A stretch of 64,000 bases of DNA, from assembly GCF_001422885.1 (NCBI RefSeq), contig NZ_LMMZ01000037.1, positions 188,105 to 252,104 on the forward strand, written 5' to 3'. Positions 8,189 to 16,851 of this stretch are shown here, piece by piece. This DNA is from Methylobacterium sp. Leaf104. Lineage in GTDB: Bacteria > Pseudomonadota > Alphaproteobacteria > Rhizobiales > Beijerinckiaceae. The notes beneath the pieces were generated by a model. That model saw only the letters and a list, made by a program, of their open reading frames with translations. It was not told where the DNA came from and made no database searches. How positions within the stretch are numbered: position 1 is the stretch's first letter; every line of letters starts with the position of its first letter. The position numbers and the translations under genes were made by a program.

Positions 8189-9520
8189 ATGGTACCGGGC
8201 GAAACCGAGGACACATTACACCGCATCGTAGTCGTTGGCGGCGGCGCGGCGGGCCTGCAGCTCGCCACGAAGCTGGGAGACAAGCTCGGTCGCACGCAGA
8301 AGGCCCACGTCACCCTGGTCGACCGGGCCCGGACCCACATCTGGAAGCCGCTGCTGCACGAGGTCGCCGCCGGCAGCCTCGATGTCGGACACCACGCGGT
8401 CGACTACCTGCACCATGCCCACCGGCACCATTTCCGCTACCGCATCGGCGAGATGACCGGCCTCGACCGCGCCAAGCGCGTGATCCACCTCGCGGCCAGC
8501 CACGACACCGAGGGGCGCGAGGTCACGCCCGTGCGCGAGATCCCCTACGACACGCTGGTGATGGCGGTGGGCTCCACCACCAACGACTTCGGCACGCCCG
8601 GCGTGCAGGAGAACGCCATCGCCCTCGACACCCAGGGCCAGGCGGTGCGCTTCCACCAGCGCCTGATCAACGGCATGCTGCGCGCCCACACCCAGCCGGG
8701 TCCGGTGCGGCCGGGCCAGCTCCACGTCACGGTGATCGGCGCCGGCGCGACCGGCACCGAGCTCGCCGCCGAGCTCCACCGCACCACCCGCGACGTGGCC
8801 GCCACCGGCCTCGACCGCATCGACCCGGCCAAGGATCTGAAGATCACCCTGGTCGAGGCGGCGAGCCGCATCCTGCCGGCGGTGCCGGAGCGGATGTCCC
8901 GGGACGTCATGGTGCTGCTCGACAAGATCGGCGTCGAGGTCCGCACCGGGGCGCGGGTCACGGAAGTCCGGCCCGACGGCGTCCAGCTCGCCGATGGCGG
9001 CTTCATCCCCTCCGAGCTCGTGGTCTGGGCGGCCGGCGTGAAGGCGCCGCAGTTCCTGCACGAGATCGGCGGCCTCGAGACCACGCGCAACAACCAGCTC
9101 GTGGTGACGCCGACCCTGCAGACCACCCGCGACCCGGACATCTTCGCGATGGGCGACTGCGCCTACCTGGTGGAGAAGGGCTCCGACACGCCGATCCCGC
9201 CCCGCGCCCAGGCCGCGCACCAGCAGGCCTCGCACCTCATCAAGATCATCCCCGACAAGATGGCCGGCAGGCCCCTGAAGGCCTTCAAGTACCGCGACTT
9301 CGGCTCGCTGGTCTCGCTGGGCGAATACTCCACCGTCGGCAGCCTGATGGGATTCATCAAGGGCAAGAACATGTTCATCGCCGGGCTGTTCGCCCGGATG
9401 ATGTACCGTTCGCTCTACAAGATGCACGAGCAGGCCCTGCACGGCACGGTGAAGACGACCCTCGACGCGGTCGCCCGGGCGCTGACCCGGCGCACCGAGT
9501 CACGCGTGAAGCTGCACTGA
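8189..9520 (+). CDS. ndh: Type II NADH:quinone oxidoreductase (NDH-2)
   Basis: This is a FAD-dependent, non-proton-pumping NADH dehydrogenase of 443 residues from this start. It has the FAD-binding Rossmann motif (RIVVVGGGAAGLQLA), the NADH-binding motif (VTVIGAGATGTELAAEL), the FAD ribityl motif (IFAMGDCAYL) and the quinone-site AQAAHQQA. A C-terminal amphipathic segment would attach it to the inner face of the membrane. The frame stays open to an ATG at 8129, but the ATG at 8189 has an AGGA Shine-Dalgarno-like sequence and lies closer to the fold. It may feed electrons to the bd oxidase encoded nearby. Confidence 0.88.
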   Translation: MVPGETEDTLHRIVVVGGGAAGLQLATKLGDKLGRTQKAHVTLVDRARTHIWKPLLHEVAAGSLDVGHHAVDYLHHAHRHHFRYRIGEMTGLDRAKRVIHLAASHDTEGREVTPVREIPYDTLVMAVGSTTNDFGTPGVQENAIALDTQGQAVRFHQRLINGMLRAHTQPGPVRPGQLHVTVIGAGATGTELAAELHRTTRDVAATGLDRIDPAKDLKITLVEAASRILPAVPERMSRDVMVLLDKIGVEVRTGARVTEVRPDGVQLADGGFIPSELVVWAAGVKAPQFLHEIGGLETTRNNQLVVTPTLQTTRDPDIFAMGDCAYLVEKGSDTPIPPRAQAAHQQASHLIKIIPDKMAGRPLKAFKYRDFGSLVSLGEYSTVGSLMGFIKGKNMFIAGLFARMMYRSLYKMHEQALHGTVKTTLDAVARALTRRTESRVKLH

Positions 9521-9542
9521 GCACAGCTGGGAAGCGATCGGC

Positions 9543-9869
9543 ATGTTTCTCGACATCGTCAAAGCGGTGCAGCAGCGCAATCCGGCGCTCGGCTCCTACG
9601 TCCTCGTCCTGCGCGGCGACTCCCGGGCGCGCGACGCGGCCGATCCGAGCCGCCTCACGGCCGAGGCGGAGGCCTGGCTCGCCGAGCACGCGCCGGGGGC
9701 GAAACTGTCCGAGGAGAAGATCCTGCTGTCGCCCTATCCCGGCGGAATGCCGGCGGACCGGGCCGTCACCGTCCTGGCCTTCGCGGATGCCCGCCACCTG
9801 GCCGCCTTCGCCACGACCTGGACGGCCGATCCGGAGCCGGAGGAGGCAGAGGCGCCGATGCCGGATTAG
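9543..9869 (+). CDS. Hypothetical 108-residue soluble protein
   Basis: A small acidic protein (MFLDIVKAVQQRNPALGSYVLVLRGDSRARD...) begins 22 bases after the ndh stop, so it is probably co-transcribed with it. There is no signal peptide, membrane helix or familiar motif. The middle (KILLSPYPGGMPADRAVTVLAFADARHLAAF) suggests an alpha/beta fold. Strand bias and codon pattern are those of a real gene, and a strong hairpin follows. Function is unknown. Confidence 0.6.
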   Translation: MFLDIVKAVQQRNPALGSYVLVLRGDSRARDAADPSRLTAEAEAWLAEHAPGAKLSEEKILLSPYPGGMPADRAVTVLAFADARHLAAFATTWTADPEPEEAEAPMPD

Positions 9870-9910
9870 GCATCGCCTCCGGATCCGGCATCGCCCGGTG
9901 CGTGCGCCGC

Positions 9911-9950
9911 CCCTCCCCCCAGGCGGGCCGGGAGACCCGCCTGCGGAGGG
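9911..9950. terminator. Bidirectional hairpin between ndh operon and O-antigen ligase-like gene
   Basis: A two-part stem pairs ccctcc with ggaggg and caggcggg with cccgcctg around an 8-nt loop. It sits in the 88-bp gap between convergent genes. There is no T-run, as is common at this GC content. Confidence 0.6.
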
Positions 9951-9957
9951 ACACGCC

Positions 9958-11235
9958 TCAAGGGTACGAGCGTCCGTGCCACCCTCGCCCGGCGGTCAGC
10001 CAGCGCAGCCGTGCCGCCTCCAGGCCCCAGATCATGCCCAGCATCATGTAGACGTGACGCCACTTCTCGATATCGATCTGGAAGGCCTGCAGGAAGAACA
10101 TCAGCAGGGCCGGGAAGACGATCTGGGCGTGCCGGCGATAGGGCGTGTCGCGGCGCATCAGGCGGAAGCCGACGACGCTCGTCGTCAGGACGAGGCCGAT
10201 GAAGGTGACGCCGGCCAGCCAGCCGCCATTGGCGAAGCTGCCGATGAAGGTGTTGTGCGGCTCCAGGGCGAAGATCAGGCGCCAGCGCAGGGGGCCCATG
10301 CCGAGGGGCTCGTCGACCAGCATGCCGAGGCCGCGCATCTGGTTGCCGAAGCGGCCGGTCTCGCCGGTGTCGTAGTCCTGCGTGACCGCGGCGCGCTTGG
10401 AGAACATCTCCGCGGTGTCGCCGATCGACAGCAGGCCGACGATGGCGACCGCGGTGGCGACGAGGGCCAGCACCGTCAGGGTGACGATGCGCCGGCGCAG
10501 GCGCGCCGAGGGCGTCGTGGCGTAGACGCTGCCGACCATCACGGCGACGGCGATCAGCGTGCCCGCCCAGGATCCGCGCGAGAACGACAGGAAGATACCC
10601 GCCACGATCACCATCAGGATCGCCGAGGCGAGAATCGGCCGCCGGCTCGTGCCGAGGAGCAGGCCGTGCATGAGGTAGAGGGCGCCCAGCGTCAGGAACG
10701 AGCCGAAGACGTTCGGGTCCTGGAAGGTGCCCGAGGCGCGGCCGTACTTGTAGAACAGGTCCTCCGTCGGGATGTAGCCGAAATAGCCGACGATGCCGAA
10801 GGCGCTCGACAGGAGACAGCTCGCCACGAAGGTCTTGAGGGCGAGCTCCATCCGCGTCTGCGTGTCGTCGGAGAACAGCATCGCGAAGAACACGCCGGTG
10901 ATCGCGAGGTAGGCGAGCTGGATCGTCCAGGTCACCGGCAGCGGCTGGTCGACATAGGGCAGCAGCGCCACCGTGATCGCACTGACGTAGAGGATCAGCA
11001 GCCAGAGCAGCGGCACCATGCCCCGGTGCAGGCGCAGGCCGAGGCAGAGCCAGAGCACGATGGTGGGGATCGCCACCACGTCGTAGGGCGAGGTGTCCGA
11101 GAAGGCGAAGCAGGCGAAGAAGATGAAGGCGACGAGGAGCAGCGTCGCGAGGCGCCGGAGCACGTGTAGGACGGGGATCTGGGCCCAGGCTCCCGCCTGC
11201 CAGCGCGCGGCGCCGGGTGCCATCGTGAACGCCAT
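9958..11235 (-). CDS. O-antigen ligase / Wzy-type polymerase family membrane protein
   Basis: This 425-residue polytopic protein has about ten to twelve helices. A large loop contains the Wzy_C-family signature GMGPLRWRL...PHNTFIGSFANGGWLAG. Members polymerise or ligate undecaprenyl-linked glycans on the periplasmic side. It could act on LPS O-antigen or on an exopolysaccharide; no other export gene is adjacent. It lies on the same strand as, and 109 bp downstream of, murD, where dcw clusters usually carry ftsW. It is not an FtsW/SEDS protein: the SEDS motifs are absent. Confidence 0.78.
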   Translation of the reverse strand: MAFTMAPGAARWQAGAWAQIPVLHVLRRLATLLLVAFIFFACFAFSDTSPYDVVAIPTIVLWLCLGLRLHRGMVPLLWLLILYVSAITVALLPYVDQPLPVTWTIQLAYLAITGVFFAMLFSDDTQTRMELALKTFVASCLLSSAFGIVGYFGYIPTEDLFYKYGRASGTFQDPNVFGSFLTLGALYLMHGLLLGTSRRPILASAILMVIVAGIFLSFSRGSWAGTLIAVAVMVGSVYATTPSARLRRRIVTLTVLALVATAVAIVGLLSIGDTAEMFSKRAAVTQDYDTGETGRFGNQMRGLGMLVDEPLGMGPLRWRLIFALEPHNTFIGSFANGGWLAGVTFIGLVLTTSVVGFRLMRRDTPYRRHAQIVFPALLMFFLQAFQIDIEKWRHVYMMLGMIWGLEAARLRWLTAGRGWHGRSYP

Positions 11236-11344
11236 GCACTCAACCCATCACCGCGCCGCCGACAGGGCGGGACCGCGCTACACGCGATCGATGGGAGGCG
11301 AGAATGATTGAGAATTTGGATGGCGATTCGCGTGGCGCAGGCCT

Positions 11345-12706
11345 TCAGGGCAGCGCGCGCACCAGATTCCGGAATTGATCCCCACGATCCTCGAAGCTCC
11401 GGAACTGGTCGTAGGAGGCGCAGGCCGGCGAGAGCAGGACCACGGGCTCCTGCGCCCCCGACGCGGCGGCCGCCTCGGCGGCCTTCGCGGTGGCGACCGC
11501 GAGCGTCCCGCAGGCCGTGCAGGGCACCCGGCCCTCGAGGGTGGCGGCGAAGGCCTCGCTCGCCGCGCCGATGAGGTAGGCGTGCGCCACGCGCCCGAAG
11601 AGCGGCGCCAGGGGCGCGATGCCGCCCTCCTTGGCCTTGCCGCCGAGGATCCAGTGGATGTCGTGGAAGGCGGTCAGCGCCTTCTCAGTGGAATCCGCGT
11701 TGGTGGCCTTCGAGTCGTTGACGAAGAGCACGCGCCCGCGCCGGCCGACCTCCTCCATGCGGTGGGGCAGGCCGGGGAAGCTGCGCAGGCCGGCGACGAG
11801 TTCGGCGTCGCCGATCCCCAGGGCACGGACGCAGGCGGCGGCCACGGCCGCGTTCTGCCAGTTATGGGCGCCCCGCAGGGAGCCGATCCCGGTCAGATCG
11901 ACGATCGGCGTGCCGTCGACGTCGAACACCCTTCCGTCGCGGGCCGACAGGCCGTCGAAGCCCGTCTCCGGCGTCCCGACATGGATGCGCACGGTCGGCC
12001 CCGTCCGCGCATCGGCGATGGCCCGGCTGAGCGCGTCGTCGACGCCGACGATGGCGCGGTCCGCGCCCGCCACCAGCCGCTGCTTGATGGCGGCGTAGTC
12101 GGCCAGGGTGCCGTGGCGGTCGAGATGGTCCGGCGTGATGTTGAGGAGGATGCCGAGGCTCGGGTCGAGGCTCGGCGTCAGGTCGATCTGGAACGAGGAC
12201 ATCTCGATCACGTGGATCCGGTCCGGCGCGGGCGGCGCCAGGGACAGGATCGCGGTGCCGATGTTGCCGCCCATCTGCACGTCGCGGCCCGCCGAGGCCA
12301 GGATGTGGGCGATCAGCGCCGTGGTGGTCGACTTGCCGTTGGTGCCCGTGATGGCGACGAAGGGCGCGCCCGGCGCCAGCGCGCGGCGTTCCTGGCAGAA
12401 CAGTTCGATATCGCCGATGACCGGGATGCCGGCCTCCGCGGCCTTCTCCACGGTCCAGTGCGGGGCGGGGTGCGTCAGGGGCACGCCGGGGGCGAGGACG
12501 AGGGCCGAGAACCCGGTCCAGTCGGCCTCGCGCAGGTCGAAGACGGTGATGCCCTGGTCACGGGCACGGCCGGTGCTCTCCGGGCTGTCGTCCCAGGCGA
12601 GCACGTCGGCGCCGCCGGCGATCAGGGCACGGACGGTGGCGAGGCCGGAACCGCCGAGGCCGAACAGGGCGACCTTCTGGCCGGCGAAGCTGGTGACGGG
12701 CGTCAT
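11345..12706 (-). CDS. murD: UDP-N-acetylmuramoyl-L-alanine--D-glutamate ligase
   Basis: This 453-residue Mur ligase adds D-glutamate to UDP-MurNAc-L-Ala in the cytoplasm. It has an N-terminal Rossmann-like domain ([12 protein letters not shown]), the central ATP-binding motif ([15 protein letters not shown]) and the C-terminal domain with [10 protein letters not shown]. Length is normal. It is ten bases downstream of mraY and is the last peptidoglycan-precursor gene of this cluster. ftsW, murG and murC do not follow. Confidence 0.96.
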   Translation of the reverse strand: MTPVTSFAGQKVALFGLGGSGLATVRALIAGGADVLAWDDSPESTGRARDQGITVFDLREADWTGFSALVLAPGVPLTHPAPHWTVEKAAEAGIPVIGDIELFCQERRALAPGAPFVAITGTNGKSTTTALIAHILASAGRDVQMGGNIGTAILSLAPPAPDRIHVIEMSSFQIDLTPSLDPSLGILLNITPDHLDRHGTLADYAAIKQRLVAGADRAIVGVDDALSRAIADARTGPTVRIHVGTPETGFDGLSARDGRVFDVDGTPIVDLTGIGSLRGAHNWQNAAVAAACVRALGIGDAELVAGLRSFPGLPHRMEEVGRRGRVLFVNDSKATNADSTEKALTAFHDIHWILGGKAKEGGIAPLAPLFGRVAHAYLIGAASEAFAATLEGRVPCTACGTLAVATAKAAEAAAASGAQEPVVLLSPACASYDQFRSFEDRGDQFRNLVRALP

Positions 12707-12716
12707 GGGAACGGGC

Positions 12717-13802
12717 TCAGCGCAGCTTCAGGGTGGCGAGGCCGGCCAGCGCCAGGATCACGGCGATGATCCAGAACCGGATCACGACCTGCGGCTCCTT
12801 CCAGCCCTTCTGCTCGAAATGGTGGTGAATGGGCGCCATGCGGAAGACCCGCTTGCCCGTCAGCTTGAACGAGGCGACCTGGATGATCACCGACATCATC
12901 TCCAGCACGAACAGGCCGCCGACGATCGCGAGAACGATCTCGTGCTTGGTCGCCACCGCGATGGTTCCGAGAAGGCCGCCGAGCGCGAGGGACCCGGTAT
13001 CGCCCATGAAGACCTGGGCGGGGGGCGCGTTGAACCAGAGGAAGCCGAGCCCCGCCCCGATCACCGCGCCGCAGACCACCGCGAGCTCGCCGGTGTCGCG
13101 GACGTAGTTCACCTGCAGGTAGCCCGCCGTGAAGACGTTGCCGACGAGGTAGGCGATGACGCCGAAGGTGCCGCAGGCGATCATCACCGGCACGATGGCG
13201 AGGCCGTCGAGGCCGTCGGTCATGTTCACCGAGTTGCCGGCGCCGACGATCACGAAGGCGGCGAACAGCACGTAGAACCAGCCGAGGTTCAGGAGGGCGT
13301 CCTTGAAGATCGGGAAGGCGAGCTGGTTCTGCAGGGTGGGCGCCGAGTAGACCGAGATCAGCACGCAGGCCGCGATGGCGATGCAGGCCTCGAGCACCAG
13401 GCGGAACTTGCCCGAGAAGCCCTTGTGCGACTGCTTCGTCACCTTGAGGTAGTCGTCGTAGAAGCCGATCGCGCCGAAGCCGAGCGTCACCGCCAGGGTG
13501 ACCCAGACGTAGTGGTTGCGCGGGTTGGCCCAGAGCAGGATCGCCACCACGCAGCCGGCCAGGATCATCAGGCCGCCCATGGTCGGCGTGCCGCGCTTCG
13601 TCAGCAGGTGCGATTGCGGGCCGTCCTCGCGGATCGGCTGGCCCTTGCCCTGGCGCAGGCGCAGCAGGGAGATGATCAGCGGCCCGAACCAGAACACGAA
13701 CAGGCCCGCCGTGAACAGCGCGCCGCCGGTGCGGAAGGTGATGTAGCGGAAGACGTTGAGGGCGGAGACGGTGCCGCTCAGGTCCGACAGGAGATACAGC
13801 AT
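12717..13802 (-). CDS. mraY: Phospho-N-acetylmuramoyl-pentapeptide-transferase
   Basis: This 361-residue inner-membrane enzyme with ten predicted helices makes lipid I from UDP-MurNAc-pentapeptide and undecaprenyl phosphate. The catalytic Asp pair is in [12 protein letters not shown], the nucleotide and metal loop in [13 protein letters not shown] and [11 protein letters not shown], and the family histidine motif in MAPIHHHFE. It is complete. The 86-bp gap from murF is the largest within the cluster up to murD. Confidence 0.96.
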   Translation of the reverse strand: MLYLLSDLSGTVSALNVFRYITFRTGGALFTAGLFVFWFGPLIISLLRLRQGKGQPIREDGPQSHLLTKRGTPTMGGLMILAGCVVAILLWANPRNHYVWVTLAVTLGFGAIGFYDDYLKVTKQSHKGFSGKFRLVLEACIAIAACVLISVYSAPTLQNQLAFPIFKDALLNLGWFYVLFAAFVIVGAGNSVNMTDGLDGLAIVPVMIACGTFGVIAYLVGNVFTAGYLQVNYVRDTGELAVVCGAVIGAGLGFLWFNAPPAQVFMGDTGSLALGGLLGTIAVATKHEIVLAIVGGLFVLEMMSVIIQVASFKLTGKRVFRMAPIHHHFEQKGWKEPQVVIRFWIIAVILALAGLATLKLR

Positions 13803-13888
13803 CCAGCACCTGGCCGTGGTTCAGTTCGGAACTCGGCCGGAGGCTCAGGGGCGCGCGTCGCCCCTCCCCGGCCGTGATGAAGGTCGCC

Positions 13889-15379
13889 TCAGCGCGCGGC
13901 GGCGTGCGGCGGTTCGGCTTGGGCGTTCGCGTAACGGGCTTTGAGCGCTTCGACAATCCGGCCCATACGGATGCTGTTCGAACCCTTCACCATCACGGCG
14001 TCCCCGGGACGCAGGACCGAGAGCACGGGTTCGAGCAGATCGGCGGAGGTCGCCGCCGAGGCGCCGCGGCGGCTCACCGGCAGGGCTTCGAAGAGGTTGC
14101 GCATCAGCGGCCCGGCCGTGAAGACGAGATCGACCTTGGCGGCCTCCACCGGCCCGGCGAGGTCGCGGTGGTGGGCCTCGCCCTCGGGTCCGAGCTCCAG
14201 CATGTCGCCCAGCACCGCGATGCGGCGCCCGCGCGGGCCGGTCTCGATGCCGGCCAGGGTCGCCAGGGCGGCGCGGATCGAGGCCGGGTTGGCGTTGTAG
14301 CTCTCGTCCACCAGGAAGGCCTCGCCCTCCCCGACCGCCAGGGCCGTGCGCTCGCCGCGGCCGACCGGCGGCCGCAGGGCCGCCAGCGACAGGGCCGCGC
14401 GGGCGAGGTCCGCCCCGAGGGCATGCACCACCGCCATCACGCCCAGCGAGTTCATGGCCGTGTGCCGGCCCGGCGTGCCGAGCTGGTAGGTCACCGGGAT
14501 GCCCATCACCACGGCATCGACCACCGAGAGGTCGGGCCGCAGCACGATGCGCTGGGCGCGCACATCCGCCTCCGGATGCTCGCCGAAGGTGACGACCCGG
14601 CCGGCCCGGGAGGCCTGGGCGTGGGCGAGGAGGCGCGCGTAGTTCGGGTTGTCGCGGTTGATGATGGCGGTTCCGCCCACCTTCACCCCCGAGAAGATCT
14701 CGCCCTTGGCGTCGGCGATGGCCGGGAGCGAGGCGAAGTGCTCGATGTGCACGGGCTCGACGGTGGTGATCAGGGCGATGTCGGGCTGCACCATCGCGGT
14801 GAGCGGCACGATCTCGCGCGGGTGGTTCATGCCGATCTCGAACACGCCGAACTGCGTCTCGGCGGGCATGCGCGCCAGGGTCAGGGGCACGCCCCAATGG
14901 TTGTTGTAGGAGGCGATGGAGGCGTGGGTCGCCCCCTGCGCCGAGAGCACGTGGCGCAGGGCCTCCTTGGTCCCGGTCTTGCCGACCGAGCCCGTCACCG
15001 CGACGATGCCGGCCTCCGTGCGCGCCCGGGCCGCGGCGCCGAGCGCCCGCATGGCGTCGAGGACCGGATCCTCGCCCGCACCCGAGACGGCCAGGACCGG
15101 CCCGGCGCCCGCGAAGTCCCGTGCCCTGTCCGCCGCGACGACGGCCGCGCCGGCCCCGCGCTCCAGGGCGGCGGCGACGAAGTCGTGCCCGTCCCGGGCC
15201 TCGCCGCGAATGGCGAAGAACAGGTCGCCCGGCTCCAGCGTGCGCGTGTCGATCGAGGCGCCGGCGATCGGCCTGGCCTCGCCCAGCAGCCTGCCGCCGG
15301 TGGCGGCCTCCAGGGCGTCGGGCGTCCAGAGCGGGGTCGTCCAGAGCGGGGTCGTGGCGGGCGGGGTGTTGTCGGTCAT
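13889..15379 (-). CDS. murF: UDP-N-acetylmuramoyl-tripeptide--D-alanyl-D-alanine ligase
   Basis: This 496-residue Mur ligase adds D-Ala-D-Ala to complete the muramyl pentapeptide. The ATP-binding loop is AVTGSVGKTGTKEAL, followed by YNNHWGVPLTLARMP and GMNHPREI, then VDESYNANPASI in the C-terminal domain. The ATG overlaps the murE stop by four bases. The extreme N-terminus contains the short duplication TTPLWTTPLWT, caused by a 15-bp tandem repeat. The usual family start is close to the second copy, so the duplication is probably functionally neutral. Confidence 0.95.
   Translation of the reverse strand: MTDNTPPATTPLWTTPLWTPDALEAATGGRLLGEARPIAGASIDTRTLEPGDLFFAIRGEARDGHDFVAAALERGAGAAVVAADRARDFAGAGPVLAVSGAGEDPVLDAMRALGAAARARTEAGIVAVTGSVGKTGTKEALRHVLSAQGATHASIASYNNHWGVPLTLARMPAETQFGVFEIGMNHPREIVPLTAMVQPDIALITTVEPVHIEHFASLPAIADAKGEIFSGVKVGGTAIINRDNPNYARLLAHAQASRAGRVVTFGEHPEADVRAQRIVLRPDLSVVDAVVMGIPVTYQLGTPGRHTAMNSLGVMAVVHALGADLARAALSLAALRPPVGRGERTALAVGEGEAFLVDESYNANPASIRAALATLAGIETGPRGRRIAVLGDMLELGPEGEAHHRDLAGPVEAAKVDLVFTAGPLMRNLFEALPVSRRGASAATSADLLEPVLSVLRPGDAVMVKGSNSIRMGRIVEALKARYANAQAEPPHAAAR
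15324..15353 (-). repeat. Perfect 15-bp tandem duplication at the murF N-terminus
   Basis: Two identical copies of gtccagagcggggtc lie end to end (15324-15338 and 15339-15353). They encode the repeated TTPLW unit of MurF and keep the frame. Confidence 0.9.
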
Positions 15380-16851
15380 GCTGAGCGTTCCGCGATCGCA
15401 GCCCGGAGGACGTCGTGGTCCGAGAAGGGCAGGACCTGTGACCCCACGATCTGGCCGGTTTCATGGCCCTTGCCGGCCACCACCAGCACGTCGCCGGGCT
15501 CCAGCGCCCGCACGGCGGTGCGGATCGCCTCGGCCCGGTCGCCGATCTCCACGGCGCCCAGCGCGGCGGCCAGGATCGCGGCCCGGATCGCGGCGGGATC
15601 CTCGCTGCGGGGATTGTCGTCGGTGACGATGACGGCGTCGGCCTTCCCGGCCGCGATGGCGCCCATGATCGGGCGCTTGCCCGTGTCGCGGTCGCCGCCG
15701 CAGCCGAAGACGAGGCGCAGGCGGCCCGTCGCGAAGGGGCGCAGGGCCGTCAGCACGCCGTCGAGGGCCTCAGGCTTGTGGGCGTAGTCGACGAGGCAGA
15801 GGCCGCCATTGGCCTCGCCGATGCGCTCCATCCGGCCCGGAACCCCGGTGAGGTGTTCGAGGGCGGCGATCACGCCCGGGCGGTCGGCCCGGCCCGCGGG
15901 CGTCGCCAGCACGAGGCCGGCGGCCAGCAGCGCGTTCTCGACCTGGAAGCCGCCGACCAGCGGCAGGCGCACGGTGTAGTCCTGCAGCCGGCCCGATGGA
16001 CCGGGCGCCTGGAGCGCGAGGTGCTGGTGGAAGCCCTCGGTCCGCGCCGAGATCAGCCGCACCGTGTCGCCCTTCGACCCCGTGGTGTGGACGTCGAGGC
16101 CGCGGGCCGAGGCGGCCGCCACGACGATGTCGGCATAGGCGCCGTCGAGGTTGACGACCGCCGGGATGCCGGGCTGCGCCAGGGTCGTGAACAGCCGCAG
16201 CTTGGCCGCCAGGTAGTCGTCCATGGTGGCGTGGTAGTCGAGATGGTCGCGCCCGAGATTGGTGTAGCCCACCGCGGCGAGGGCCACCCCGTCGAGGCGG
16301 CGCTGCTCGATCCCGTGGGAGGAGGCCTCCATCGCCAGGTAGTCGATGCCGTCCTCGGCGAGCCGCGCCAGGGTGGCATGCAGGGTCACGGGGTCGGGGG
16401 TGGTCAGGGAGCCGTAGCTGGCGCCCCGGTTGGTGACGATGCCCACCGTGCCGAGGCTCGCCGCCTCGGCGCCGAGGCGCGCCAGGATCTGGCGCACGAA
16501 ATCCGTGACGGAGCTCTTCCCGCTCGTCCCCGTCACCGCCACGACCTCGGTCGGCTGCCGGCCCGAGAAGGACCGCGCCGCGAGGGCGAGGCTGCGGCGC
16601 ACATCCGCCACGGCGATGTAGGGCACGCTCGCGTCGAGCCCCGCCGGCCGTTCGCCCTCGCCCACCACCGCGACGGCGCCGGCCGCCGCGGCCTTGCCGG
16701 CGAAGCGGCGGCCGTCGGCGGCGGTGCCCGGCACGGCGACGAAGACGAAGCCCGGCGCGACGGTTCGCGAATCCGCCGTGAGGCCCGAGACCGGCAGGCC
16801 AGCGCTGGCCTCCGCCTCGGGGAAGAGTCCGCCGAGGGTCGGCCCGCTCAT
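15376..16851 (-). CDS. murE: UDP-N-acetylmuramoyl-L-alanyl-D-glutamate--2,6-diaminopimelate ligase
   Basis: This 491-residue Mur ligase has the ATP loop AVTGTSGKSSVTDFV and the carbamylated-lysine region YTNLGRDHLDYH. The DNPR motif (VTDDNPRSEDP) marks meso-diaminopimelate, rather than lysine, as the amino acid added. This places the organism among DAP-type Gram-negatives. The start overlaps the ftsI stop by four bases and its end overlaps the murF start, so the three genes are translationally coupled. Confidence 0.96.
   Translation of the reverse strand: MSGPTLGGLFPEAEASAGLPVSGLTADSRTVAPGFVFVAVPGTAADGRRFAGKAAAAGAVAVVGEGERPAGLDASVPYIAVADVRRSLALAARSFSGRQPTEVVAVTGTSGKSSVTDFVRQILARLGAEAASLGTVGIVTNRGASYGSLTTPDPVTLHATLARLAEDGIDYLAMEASSHGIEQRRLDGVALAAVGYTNLGRDHLDYHATMDDYLAAKLRLFTTLAQPGIPAVVNLDGAYADIVVAAASARGLDVHTTGSKGDTVRLISARTEGFHQHLALQAPGPSGRLQDYTVRLPLVGGFQVENALLAAGLVLATPAGRADRPGVIAALEHLTGVPGRMERIGEANGGLCLVDYAHKPEALDGVLTALRPFATGRLRLVFGCGGDRDTGKRPIMGAIAAGKADAVIVTDDNPRSEDPAAIRAAILAAALGAVEIGDRAEAIRTAVRALEPGDVLVVAGKGHETGQIVGSQVLPFSDHDVLRAAIAERSA

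Noticed and set aside
8149-11169. 1006-codon plus-strand frame spanning ndh and the O-antigen ligase-like gene
   Set aside because: It is out of frame with ndh and antisense to the ligase-like gene; low-complexity Arg/Pro/His sequence with no family match.
9958-11235. Membrane gene after murD as FtsW
   Set aside because: It has the Wzy_C/O-antigen ligase signature around PHNTFIGSFANGG and none of the SEDS motifs.
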